This document shows, piece after piece, positions 8,091 through 15,323 of a stretch of DNA of 25,309 nt. Source of the stretch: CAXYVX01 sp964292495. Lineage in GTDB: Bacteria > Patescibacteriota > Saccharimonadia > Saccharimonadales > Saccharimonadaceae. How positions within the stretch are numbered: position 1 is the first letter of the stretch; each line of letters opens with the position of its first letter. Under the pieces are notes generated by a model, which was not told the origin of the DNA, did no database searches, and saw only the letters and a program-made list of their open reading frames with translations. Location of the stretch: the NCBI GenBank assembly GCA_964292495.1, contig CAXYVX010000007.1, positions 1 through 25,309 of the forward strand, read 5' to 3'. A program made the translations under genes and the position numbers.

Positions 8091-8531
8091 CTATGCTCTC
8101 CTTTCGCGTTTCGGACGAACTCCGCCGTGCGGAACGCCAGTTTTATCGTTGATCGATTCGATGATCAGGTCGTGTGTCATCAGAGCGCGGACAGCCGCAT
8201 CGCGACCAAGTCCAACACCTTTAACAAACACGTCGACCTTAGTCAAACCGTAGTTGTTTTTCGCGATTTCAGCTGCTTTGTCGGTCGCGATTTGCGCCGC
8301 ATAAGCTGTACCTTTTTTACTTCCGCGGAATCCGCAAGCGCCGGCTGAGCTTTGGCTCAAAACGTTGCCTTTGTTGTCAGCGAAAGTAATAATCGTGTTA
8401 TTGAAAGTCGCCTGAATGCTCACTCGACCGAGCGGAACGCTTCTTTTGACTTTTCGTGAGCGCTTCGGAGCGCTTTTCACCTCTGTTGCTTCTGAAACAG
8501 CAGCGGCGGTTTTTGTAGTATCATTTTCCAT
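8091..8531 (-). CDS. rpsK: 30S ribosomal protein S11
   Basis: A 146-aa protein of the 30S platform near the E site. The core ('GRVSIQATFNNTIITFADNKGNVLSQSSAGACGFRGSKKGTAYAAQIA', 'VKGVGLGRDAAVRAL', 'GVPHGGVRPKRERR') is canonical. An N-terminal extension of about 28 residues rich in Thr, Ala, Glu and then Lys/Arg makes it longer than the usual 125-130 aa; the core needs a start upstream, and AAAGGA lies at the right distance from the chosen ATG. It follows rpsM after 32 nt. Confidence 0.97.
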   Translation of the reverse strand: MENDTTKTAAAVSEATEVKSAPKRSRKVKRSVPLGRVSIQATFNNTIITFADNKGNVLSQSSAGACGFRGSKKGTAYAAQIATDKAAEIAKNNYGLTKVDVFVKGVGLGRDAAVRALMTHDLIIESINDKTGVPHGGVRPKRERRA

Positions 8532-8563
8532 AATTCTATAATCCTTTCCTTTATTCTGCTGTA

Positions 8564-8950
8564 TCAGGTCTTACTTGCGGCTTTCGGCTGTGAACCACCA
8601 ATGGCGACTCGCTTTCCGCGTTTAGTTCGACCGTTTGTTCGGGTGCGCTGGCCATGAACCGGCAAACCGAGCTTGTGGCGAATGCCGCGGTAGCTCTGAA
8701 TGTCCCGCAGTCGTTTGACATTATTCGCGACGGTTCGGCGCAAATCGCCTTCAACGACGTAATTCGCGTCGATGATGTCACGGAGTTTCTTCTCTTCCGC
8801 TTCCGTCAAATCTTTCGTACGCTTGGTTGGCTCAACTTTGGCCGCATTCACAATATCTTTCGCGATTTTTGGTCCAACGCCATAGACATACGTCAACGCA
8901 ATCTGGATTTGTTTGTCAGCTGGAACTTCAACGTTTGCAAATCTTGCCAT
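8564..8950 (-). CDS. rpsM: 30S ribosomal protein S13
   Basis: A 128-aa protein of the 30S head that makes the intersubunit bridge to L5. Diagnostic stretches are 'QIQIALTYVYGVGPKIAKDIV' and the basic C-terminal segment 'RDIQSYRGIRHKLGLPVHGQRTRTNGRTKRG'. Length is normal. The start lies only 2 nt after the rpmJ stop and the ribosome site lies in the rpmJ 3' end. Confidence 0.98.
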   Translation of the reverse strand: MARFANVEVPADKQIQIALTYVYGVGPKIAKDIVNAAKVEPTKRTKDLTEAEEKKLRDIIDANYVVEGDLRRTVANNVKRLRDIQSYRGIRHKLGLPVHGQRTRTNGRTKRGKRVAIGGSQPKAASKT

Positions 8951-8952
8951 AT

Positions 8953-9069
8953 CTATCCCTGCCTCTGCTTATTACGCGGTTTTTTCTTGTTGATAACTCG
9001 CAGGCGACCTTTTCGGCGCACGAGTTTATCATCAGGAGACCGCTTCTTAACACTAGCTTGAACTTTCAT
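8953..9069 (-). CDS. rpmJ: 50S ribosomal protein L36, zinc-free type
   Basis: A 38-aa gene found by reading the minus strand between rpsM and infA. The peptide begins 'MKVQASVKKRS' and ends 'NKQRQG', the L36 start and C-terminal signature (compare the usual MKVRASVKK...KHKQRQG). The four zinc-binding Cys/His positions of the common form are replaced ('RSPDDKLVRRKGRLRVI'), so it is the cysteine-free variant that does not need zinc. A good GGAG ribosome site lies 6 nt before the ATG. Position between infA and rpsM is the conserved one. Confidence 0.96.
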   Translation of the reverse strand: MKVQASVKKRSPDDKLVRRKGRLRVINKKKPRNKQRQG

Positions 9070-9201
9070 CCAAGTCTCCTTTCTTATTGCGAATTTTCTC
9101 TCATCGGAGCCACTTTTACGCGGGATCCTCCTGACGGTTTCGCAATGTTTACCCGTTCCTACGCTTTTCGCGAAAAGTTTCGCGAAAATTCTCTGGAACT
9201 T
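9070..9201 (-). other. infA-rpmJ spacer with paired TTTCGCGAAA palindromes
   Basis: This 132-nt spacer is unusually long for the operon. It contains a perfect 14-bp palindrome CTTTTCGCGAAAAG (9164-9177) immediately followed by TTTCGCGAAA (9178-9187), two copies of the genome-wide motif 12 bp apart. On the minus strand a GGAGG-like sequence occurs further on, but only a very short open frame (ending with codons for 'MRENSQ') follows, which I do not call. No terminator is visible. Confidence 0.5.
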
Positions 9202-9429
9202 TTATTGTTCGCGTAGCCGGAACGAAATCCTACCTTGCGTAAGATCGTAAGGTGTCATTTCAACTTCCACTTTATCGCCCGGCACCAGCTTAATGTAATG
9301 CTTGCGCATTTTTCCGCTGACATGAGCGATAATCTTATGGCCGTTCTCGAATTCAACCCGAAACTTGGCGCCCGGGAGATTTTCACTCACGACACCGTTC
9401 ATCTTGATAACTTCTTTTTCACTTGCCAT
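9202..9429 (-). CDS. infA: translation initiation factor IF-1
   Basis: A 75-aa OB-fold factor that blocks the A site of the 30S subunit during initiation. The sequence 'GVVSENLPGAKFRVEFENGHKIIAHVSGKMRKHYIKLVPGDKVEVEMTPYDLTQGRI' follows IF-1 throughout; length is normal. The N-terminus 'MASEKEVIKMNG' matches the usual start position. It is the first gene of the ribosomal operon and has a well-formed promoter just upstream. secY, adk and map, which normally precede infA, are not here. Confidence 0.97.
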   Translation of the reverse strand: MASEKEVIKMNGVVSENLPGAKFRVEFENGHKIIAHVSGKMRKHYIKLVPGDKVEVEMTPYDLTQGRISFRLREQ

Positions 9430-9446
9430 AATTTAACTACCCGTCA

Positions 9447-9475
9447 ATCATATCAAAAAACCACAACATTTTCAA
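9447..9475 (-). promoter_or_regulatory. promoter of the infA ribosomal operon
   Basis: On the minus strand a -35 box TTGAAA (9475-9470) is separated by exactly 17 bp from a -10 box TATGAT (9452-9447), which also carries the extended TG (TGATATGAT). Transcription would start near 9440, leaving a leader of about 10 nt before the infA ATG at 9429. The Shine-Dalgarno is weak (GGG). Confidence 0.7.
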
Positions 9476-9527
9476 TACTTTTCACTTAAGAATACGTTAT
9501 ATTTAATGTTGTGATTTTTTCTACGTT

Positions 9528-9998
9528 TTAATTATCGAAAATTATTCCTATAATTATACTAATAATTGCATACAGAGGAAATAGTATCCACCCAATTTTC
9601 CACCAAAAAGCACTGTTATCGCCAGTCCCATTCGTTGTTATCAGACCAAGACCAACATAAATCAACACTATTAATGGCCATCCGAGCGCTAAAATCCTTT
9701 TAATTTTTCTATATTTATTATTGTGCTTTTCGTTACTTTTATCAATCATTTTTTTCATACCTTTCTCGGCAAAATCGGCGACAATCGTCTTTTTATAATC
9801 TGAAACAATCAAACGATCAATCGTCATGTCAAATAGTTTTGCCACTTCGGCCAGATTCCCAGCGCTCGGTTGAATTTTTCCGTTCTCCCATGAAGTAATT
9901 GTTTGCCTCGAAACGCCCAGTTTTTCTGCCAATTGTTCCTGAGATATGCTCTTTTCAGCGCGAAGTTTGATCAGATTTTTTGCAAAATTATTTCTCAC
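9528..9998 (-). CDS. XRE-family transcriptional regulator with C-terminal membrane helices
   Basis: A 156-aa protein with an N-terminal Cro/C1-type helix-turn-helix (residues 5-60, 'LIKLRAEKSISQEQLAEKLGVSRQTITSWENGKIQPS') and a C-terminal region with two membrane helices ('ILALGWPLIVLIYVGLGLI' and 'IGWILFPLYAIISIIIGIIF'). This architecture is common in small regulators found in Gram-positive bacteria, often beside a membrane or transporter gene, but none is adjacent here. A GAAAGG ribosome site precedes the ATG. The gene and its flanks (9186-10192) form the longest stretch of the first 21.8 kb without TCGCGA, hinting at later acquisition. Targets are unknown; self-repression is plausible. Confidence 0.88.
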   Translation of the reverse strand: MRNNFAKNLIKLRAEKSISQEQLAEKLGVSRQTITSWENGKIQPSAGNLAEVAKLFDMTIDRLIVSDYKKTIVADFAEKGMKKMIDKSNEKHNNKYRKIKRILALGWPLIVLIYVGLGLITTNGTGDNSAFWWKIGWILFPLYAIISIIIGIIFDN

Positions 9999-10024
9999 AT
10001 TTTACCTTTCTTAATTTATTGATT

Positions 10025-10120
10025 GCTTGCAAGCTAAATTTAATTTACGTTTTTCATTCAGTTTTTGCCAGCAATTTTTCTTTACAATGGCAAAATTTCA
10101 TGACAAGTCTTCTTTACAAT
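10025..10120 (-). promoter_or_regulatory. upstream region of the XRE regulator with repeats
   Basis: This region holds a perfect palindrome GCTTGCAAGC (10025-10034), 27 nt before the regulator's start, a spaced inverted repeat TTGCCA/TGGCAA (10065-10070 and 10088-10093), and two direct copies of TTCTTTACAAT (10078-10088 and 10110-10120) 32 bp apart, about three helical turns. The second copy overlaps the last codons of dus. These are candidate operators for the regulator; no -35/-10 pair is obvious. Confidence 0.35.
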
Positions 10121-11298
10121 CCTCTGTTATTTTTCTCAAATTTGTCCATGATTTCGCGGACTTCGCCAGTCGTTTTTGCCGCCATCATAATTTCGCGAAG
10201 TTTTTTCGCGCCGTCAAAACCGTTCGTATAAATCTTGAAAAAGTGTTTGAGCGGCTCAAATTTCCGCGTGATGATTTTACCTTTCCATTCTGTAATTTCG
10301 CGAAACTCATCATATTTATCAAGCTGAAACCTAAGTAATTCAAACAACTGCTCGCGCGAAGGTTCAAGAAGATTTGTGAACGCAAACGGGTTGTTAAATA
10401 TTCCGCGACCAATCATAACCCCGTCAATTTCAGGATATTTTTTTGCCAACAAAATCCCAGCGCTTTTATCAAGAATATCTCCGTTAATCGTCAGCAAAGT
10501 TCTCGGTGAAATTTCATCGCGGATTTTTGAAATCTCCGGGATCAAGTCAAAATGCGCCGGCACTTTACTCATTTCTTTTCGCGATCGCAAATGAATAGTT
10601 AAGTTTGCCGGATTTTCGCGAAGAAGTACAGGTAACCATTCGCGGAATTCGCTGGAATTCACGCTGCCGAGGCGCGTCTTCACGCTAACTGGAATTTCAG
10701 TTGGCGGAAGAATTTCACGAATCTCATTGTCGCTTAATTTCGCGAATTCATCTCTGTTAATATTTAATTTATTCGGAAAATCCCCAGCATTTTCTCTGGC
10801 AAAATCATAAAATCCATTTTGAGTTTCGCGCAAGATTTTAATGGCATTTTCGCGATTTTTTGGGTTGATCAGCCCGCTTCCAGCGCCGGTTTTCACGACG
10901 CTTTTGTCTGGGCATCCCATGTTCACATCAACACCTGAAAACCCTTTTTCAAACATTTTTTTCGACATTTCGCGAAAATTTTCCGGCTCATTTCCCCAAA
11001 TTTGCACAACGAGATTTCGCCCATTTTCATTTTCATCTTTCTCAAAAACCAAACGCCCGCGAGTGGAAAATTCGCCTTTTTCCATGCAAAAACTTTTTGT
11101 ATTTGTGAATTCCGTCATCATCACATCCGGAATGTTTTCAGAGATTTTTCCGCCATTATCTCGCGCCGCAATCACGCCCGCATGCGCCACAGTTTCGCGA
11201 AAAACAATGTCCGTCACAGCTTCCATCGGCGCAAGTATGAATATCGGCTCGTTTTTTTTGCGCGCCTTATCCGCAGTTTTTCTCCAAAAATTATTCAC
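10114..11298 (-). CDS. dus: tRNA-dihydrouridine synthase
   Basis: A 394-aa flavoenzyme that reduces uridines in tRNA to dihydrouridine using FMN and NADPH. The TIM-barrel motifs are present: 'IFILAPMEAVTDIVFRETV' (FMN binding), 'VVQIWGNEPENF', 'FSGVDVNMGCPDKSVVKTGAGSGLI' with catalytic Cys129, 'VSVKTRLG', 'LTIHLRSR', and 'VMIGRGIFNNPFAF'. It is longer than typical DusB (about 320-350 aa) because of insertions. The usual 'H.RT....G' reads 'HLRSRKEMSKVPAHF', a divergent form seen in some Dus branches. It overlaps the upstream helicase-nuclease gene by 8 nt and is probably co-transcribed with it. Family certain, tRNA position unknown. Confidence 0.92.
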   Translation of the reverse strand: MNNFWRKTADKARKKNEPIFILAPMEAVTDIVFRETVAHAGVIAARDNGGKISENIPDVMMTEFTNTKSFCMEKGEFSTRGRLVFEKDENENGRNLVVQIWGNEPENFREMSKKMFEKGFSGVDVNMGCPDKSVVKTGAGSGLINPKNRENAIKILRETQNGFYDFARENAGDFPNKLNINRDEFAKLSDNEIREILPPTEIPVSVKTRLGSVNSSEFREWLPVLLRENPANLTIHLRSRKEMSKVPAHFDLIPEISKIRDEISPRTLLTINGDILDKSAGILLAKKYPEIDGVMIGRGIFNNPFAFTNLLEPSREQLFELLRFQLDKYDEFREITEWKGKIITRKFEPLKHFFKIYTNGFDGAKKLREIMMAAKTTGEVREIMDKFEKNNRGL

Positions 11299-14200
11299 TC
11301 ATTTCTCCTATTTCATTTGATATAAACGCTTCAATTTCCGCAACCCCAACATCACTATTTCCGTAAACTTTCGGGAAATCAAGACCCAAAATTCGCGAAT
11401 GTAAATGCTTGATCATCTCTCCAACGCGAGCGCTTTTTTCGTCAGTATACTCGCCGTCTCTGACAATCGGAATCGCGTCTGGGTTTAAATTTCCTTCAAT
11501 AAATTCCAAGCGATATTTCCCAAATTTATAGCCATTCGCGAAATATTCACGTTGCCACATTTCCGAATTTTCAAGCAAGATTTTATAAAAATACATCTGA
11601 ATTTCATAGCGCCAAAGTTTGTCTGAGCCGACCCATTTTTTGCTCCTTGCGCTGAAAACCGGGAATTTATCTTCCAATTTTATTGCGCCAGTTTTCCAGT
11701 CAACGACTGAAATAATTTTGTTTTTATCATCAATTTCAATCCTATCTATTCTTCCCGAAAGCTTGATTTGTCCAAACACAGAGTCCGAAACATTTACTTC
11801 ACTTAGCATTTGAAAGTCCTCATTTTTCGCGAAAAGTTCCGGTCTCAATTCAATCAAATTCGCGAAACTCTGTCGAGCGCGGCTTGTCTCGTTTTCAATG
11901 TCATTCGCCGAAATTTTCTTTGCAGTCAACATTTTATGAGTCAAATCAATAATTTTTTCAAGATCCATTTCTCCTTTTTCGTCTGTGAAATCACCTGGTT
12001 TTTTGTTGAGTTTGTCAAAAATGTCGTGAACAACCGTGCCAAAATTCACGTTCGCGCCGTTATCGCTCGGAAAACCAAGTATATATTTTTCATAAAATTC
12101 TTGCGGACCGTCATATTTAACATCGTAATAACTAGTAATTGCGTGCGATGAAATTGAAAAGTTTTTCACGCGATCATGCAAAAGTTCAGCTGGCCTAATC
12201 TGTGCCGGCGCGTAAAATTCTTGCCATCGCGTTTCAAGCTCTGCTGGCTTTATTTCGCGATTTTGGCTCGCAATGTCATCAATCTTCGCAAACTGTGCTG
12301 GAATTTTTCGCGAAACGGAATTTATCAAATAATTATCATCACCTCTTTCCCAATTCTCATCCAAAAATTCCAGCGGGGTTCGTTTTTTGCCATCAAAATT
12401 CTTCTCAGAGCTGGTCAAATACAAAAACTGCTCCGCTCTTGTAGCCGCCACAAAAAATAAGCGAATTCTCTCATTTTCATCATTCGGCGTGCGAACAAAT
12501 TTGAGGTTTTCCGGTAGCGCAATTGACGGCGATTTCCCGCGCGAATTCCACGACGAATCGTCAACTGAAACCATAAAAACGTATTTAAATTGAAGACCTT
12601 TGCTGTGGTGAGCAGTCATCAATTTCACCGAGTTTTCGCCAGCAGAATACGGATTTTGATCTGGAATTTTGATCTCAGCCGCGATGTATGCGTTTGTCAT
12701 CTCAACAAATTTATCGAGATTTTGCTCTGATTTTTCAGGCACATATTCAGCAAATTTTTCCGCGAGCGTATTGAGTTGCCCAACAAACCGCAAATATTCT
12801 CCGTCATTTTCGGCTAGTGTTTTGATGATCGGCATTCGCGAATTTTTCGTGTCCAAATCTTTTCTCCCGAGCGTAAAGTTGATCATTTCTAACGCCGAAT
12901 TATTTTTTGTAAGCGCGGAAATTTTTTGAATTTTCTCGCCAATTTCAACCAAATCAGTGTCATCCGATTTTTCAATAATTTCGCTCCACTCAATTGTTTT
13001 TTCCTCCATGCGCTGTTTTTTTGCTTCTCGCGAAACTTTAAAAACGCTCGCTGGGTCAATTTTCCACCAACGCTCAGCAAGAACTTCTGGCCACAAAAAA
13101 TCAATTTCATCACTCGATTTTTTAGGGTTAGAAAGAGCAGAAACCAGGCGCAAAACTGCCAAAAAATCAAGAATATTTTTATCCTCCAAAATATTTTCGC
13201 TCGCTTCGTATTCAACAGGGATATCAGCCGCAGAAAAATATCGCGAAATTTCCGCAAGCAGCGCGTGTTTTGGAGCGATTATCGCGACGTTTTGATAGCC
13301 TGTTTTGTTTGGAAAAAGTTCCGCAATTTTTTCCGTGATCCACGAAAATTCGCCGGAGGTTGCTCGAAAAAGTTTTCGCGAAACCTCACATTCATCAAAA
13401 CTTCTTGCCGCAGTCAAATCTTTCGTGAGTTCAGGAAATTTTTCGCGAATTCTCAAATCATCAACAAACCTATCGCCAGCTCCGTCATCAGAATCTCGTT
13501 GTCCGTCTGCCATTTTTTCTCCACCAATAACGTTTTTTGCGAACTCAATTATTGGTTCTGCGCTACGGTAATTTTCCGTCAACGAAATGATTTTATTTAC
13601 ATTAAATTTATCGGCAAAATCCTTCATATTTGAAAATTCAGCGCCCTGAAAACTCATAATTCCTTGGTCGTCATCACCAACAGCCATAACATTTGGATTG
13701 ATTTTCTCCTCCGTTAAAAGCTCAACCAGGCGCAACTGAGATTTATTCGTATCCTGGAATTCATCGAGCAAAATATATTGATATTTTTCCGCTAGCGTGT
13801 TGCGAATTTCCGGAATCTCAACCAAAATTTTTTTCGCATTTTCAATCATGTCATCATAATCATAAAGCGAATTTTTAGCCTTCAACAAATCATATTTTTC
13901 GTAAAACTCCGCGATCTCAATCAGCTGAGAATTACTAAAACTTTTGTTCAAAATAAACTGATTTTCTTTATCTTTCTCAGAAATTTTCGTTTTATACGCG
14001 CCCAATTTCTTGAATGGAGAAACTGGCTTATTTTTTGCGTCTCTCTCGCGAAATTCTTTGTCCAAGCGGATTTGTTGCTCGGCGTCAAAAACAAGTTTTC
14101 GCAATTCTTTGCCAATCACATTTTCAAGATCCGGAATTTTTCCCACATTTGAATTAACTTCAAATAAATTCGCGAAATCCGCCCAAGCGGCAATTTTAGT

Positions 14201-14791
14201 TTCTTCGCTGCCGCTCGATAAGTTTGAAAAATCAAACGTTGCAAATTTAAGATTAATTTTTTTCGCGAAAAGCGAGTTTTTCTCGGAAATTTCGCGGAGT
14301 TCTTGCGCGGAAATATCATTTCTCTTCAAGTCGTGAATCAGCGCGACAATATCTTTTGACTGTTTTGGCGCACCGTTGTTCAGATACGAATTTCGCGAAA
14401 AACTTGCGAGAACCTGTTCGCGAAAAGCCAAAGCTTCCAAATCCGAGATCTGCCGGTCGCCAAAAATTTCGCGCTGCGACAAATAAATCTGGTTCGCAAA
14501 CCCATGATATGTGTGAATCCCCACACCGCTCGCCGCTCGCGCGCCAATAATCGTCGCCAAACGCTCGCGCATTTCGCGAGCACCGCTTTCCGTAAATGTC
14601 ATCGCGAGGATATTTTCAGGATTTGCGTCAGTTTTTTTGAGAATATTCGCGATTCGGGTGGACAGAAGCTGAGTTTTTCCCGTTCCAGGACCAGCAATCA
14701 CAAGCACTGGCCCGTCAATTTGGTCGACCGCCTGCTTTTGTTTTTCATTCAGGCGCGCATAGTTTTTCGCGAAATTATCATCAAAATTCAT
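11291..14791 (-). CDS. UvrD/Rep-type superfamily 1 helicase fused to a RecB-type nuclease
   Basis: A 1166-aa DNA-processing enzyme. The helicase part has Walker A at 34-41 ('GPGTGKTQ'), 'TFTESGAREM', the DEFQD box in 'ILLDEFQDTNKSQL', 'VGDDDQGIMSFQGAE', 'LTENYRS', 'VKLMTAHHSKGLQF' and 'LFFVAATRAEQFLYLT'. The C-terminal 270 residues are a PD-(D/E)XK nuclease: His922 ('GTVVHDIFDKL'), Asp1016 ('GRIDRIEI'), Asp1031 and Lys1033 ('VVDWKTG'), and 'YEIQMYFYKI'. Nothing like the AddB/RexB cysteine cluster is visible. The layout resembles AddA-like single-chain recombination/repair enzymes, so a role in double-strand break processing is likely. It is predicted to be leaderless and overlaps dus by 8 nt. 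Domain calls are secure; the pathway is inferred. Confidence 0.93.
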   Translation of the reverse strand: MNFDDNFAKNYARLNEKQKQAVDQIDGPVLVIAGPGTGKTQLLSTRIANILKKTDANPENILAMTFTESGAREMRERLATIIGARAASGVGIHTYHGFANQIYLSQREIFGDRQISDLEALAFREQVLASFSRNSYLNNGAPKQSKDIVALIHDLKRNDISAQELREISEKNSLFAKKINLKFATFDFSNLSSGSEETKIAAWADFANLFEVNSNVGKIPDLENVIGKELRKLVFDAEQQIRLDKEFRERDAKNKPVSPFKKLGAYKTKISEKDKENQFILNKSFSNSQLIEIAEFYEKYDLLKAKNSLYDYDDMIENAKKILVEIPEIRNTLAEKYQYILLDEFQDTNKSQLRLVELLTEEKINPNVMAVGDDDQGIMSFQGAEFSNMKDFADKFNVNKIISLTENYRSAEPIIEFAKNVIGGEKMADGQRDSDDGAGDRFVDDLRIREKFPELTKDLTAARSFDECEVSRKLFRATSGEFSWITEKIAELFPNKTGYQNVAIIAPKHALLAEISRYFSAADIPVEYEASENILEDKNILDFLAVLRLVSALSNPKKSSDEIDFLWPEVLAERWWKIDPASVFKVSREAKKQRMEEKTIEWSEIIEKSDDTDLVEIGEKIQKISALTKNNSALEMINFTLGRKDLDTKNSRMPIIKTLAENDGEYLRFVGQLNTLAEKFAEYVPEKSEQNLDKFVEMTNAYIAAEIKIPDQNPYSAGENSVKLMTAHHSKGLQFKYVFMVSVDDSSWNSRGKSPSIALPENLKFVRTPNDENERIRLFFVAATRAEQFLYLTSSEKNFDGKKRTPLEFLDENWERGDDNYLINSVSRKIPAQFAKIDDIASQNREIKPAELETRWQEFYAPAQIRPAELLHDRVKNFSISSHAITSYYDVKYDGPQEFYEKYILGFPSDNGANVNFGTVVHDIFDKLNKKPGDFTDEKGEMDLEKIIDLTHKMLTAKKISANDIENETSRARQSFANLIELRPELFAKNEDFQMLSEVNVSDSVFGQIKLSGRIDRIEIDDKNKIISVVDWKTGAIKLEDKFPVFSARSKKWVGSDKLWRYEIQMYFYKILLENSEMWQREYFANGYKFGKYRLEFIEGNLNPDAIPIVRDGEYTDEKSARVGEMIKHLHSRILGLDFPKVYGNSDVGVAEIEAFISNEIGEMSE

Positions 14792-14798
14792 CTAATAA

Positions 14799-14831
14799 AG
14801 TATAGCATTTTTCGCGATAACATGGTAGAAT
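14799..14831. promoter_or_regulatory. divergent leaderless promoters
   Basis: In the 46-bp gap between two divergent genes there are two extended -10 boxes. Minus strand: TGCTATACT (14807-14799) ends 7 nt before the helicase ATG at 14791. Plus strand: TGGTAGAAT (14823-14831) ends 6 nt before the ATG at 14838. Neither gene has a Shine-Dalgarno. A TTTTTCGCGATAA copy of the palindrome lies between the boxes (14812-14817). Confidence 0.6.
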
Positions 14832-14837
14832 TCTTTT

Positions 14838-15323
14838 ATGAATCCAGAAGCTGAGCGTAAAAATCTTGAACATTTTCTTGAAGCGAAATTTTCTCAAAAA
14901 ATAAATATCAAAAATCTTATTGCCGATAAAATTCCGGTTTCGCGAAGTGCGGCTGCATCGGTTTTTCTGAATGACAAAAATCAGATGTTTTGCTTTATTG
15001 CGTCAAGAAGCCAGATGAATGTTGGTGATGTGCGGAAAGTTTTGCGCCGCATGAACCTCGCTTATGAAGATTTTATTCCGCCAAAAAATCAGAAAGATTA
15101 TTTTGAATCGGTTGCATCGCGCAAGTTTCGCGAGGTTTTCCCAGGAAGAACTACAGTCCGTGAAAGCGATTTGGCATATTACAAACTGCTCGTTCCATAT
15201 AATCCAGCGCTGGCATTGATCGGCGAAGTTCGCGAGGGCGCGATCAAACAATTTGACCCGGATGCGGTCGGAAATTGGCGCACAGCCACCAAAATCACGT
15301 ACCGCAGAATCAAAACTATTTAG
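14838..15323 (+). CDS. conserved-looking hypothetical protein, 161 aa
   Basis: I do not recognise this protein. It is soluble, with no signal peptide or membrane helix. The middle region ('FLNDKNQMFCFIASRSQMNVGDVRKVLRRMNLAYEDFIPPKNQKDYFE') looks like an alpha/beta domain, and the C-terminal part is rich in aromatic and basic residues ('YYKLLVPYNPALALIGEVREG', 'TYRRIKTI'). The central part is faintly reminiscent of YbaK/ProX-type deacylase folds but too weakly to claim. It is certainly a gene: it has the genome's codon usage, three TCGCGA motifs, and an extended -10 box 6 nt before the start. Its stop overlaps that of the convergent methyltransferase gene by 4 nt (TTAG). Confidence 0.75.
   Translation: MNPEAERKNLEHFLEAKFSQKINIKNLIADKIPVSRSAAASVFLNDKNQMFCFIASRSQMNVGDVRKVLRRMNLAYEDFIPPKNQKDYFESVASRKFREVFPGRTTVRESDLAYYKLLVPYNPALALIGEVREGAIKQFDPDAVGNWRTATKITYRRIKTI

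Noticed and set aside
12926..13633. 235-codon plus-strand frame opposite the helicase gene
   Set aside because: Antisense shadow; Phe/Arg/Asn-rich translation arises from repeated TTTCGCGAAA read in the other frame. No promoter or ribosome site.
14838..15323. YbaK/ProX-type tRNA deacylase
   Set aside because: Only a vague resemblance in the middle region; no clear catalytic lysine context, so left as hypothetical.
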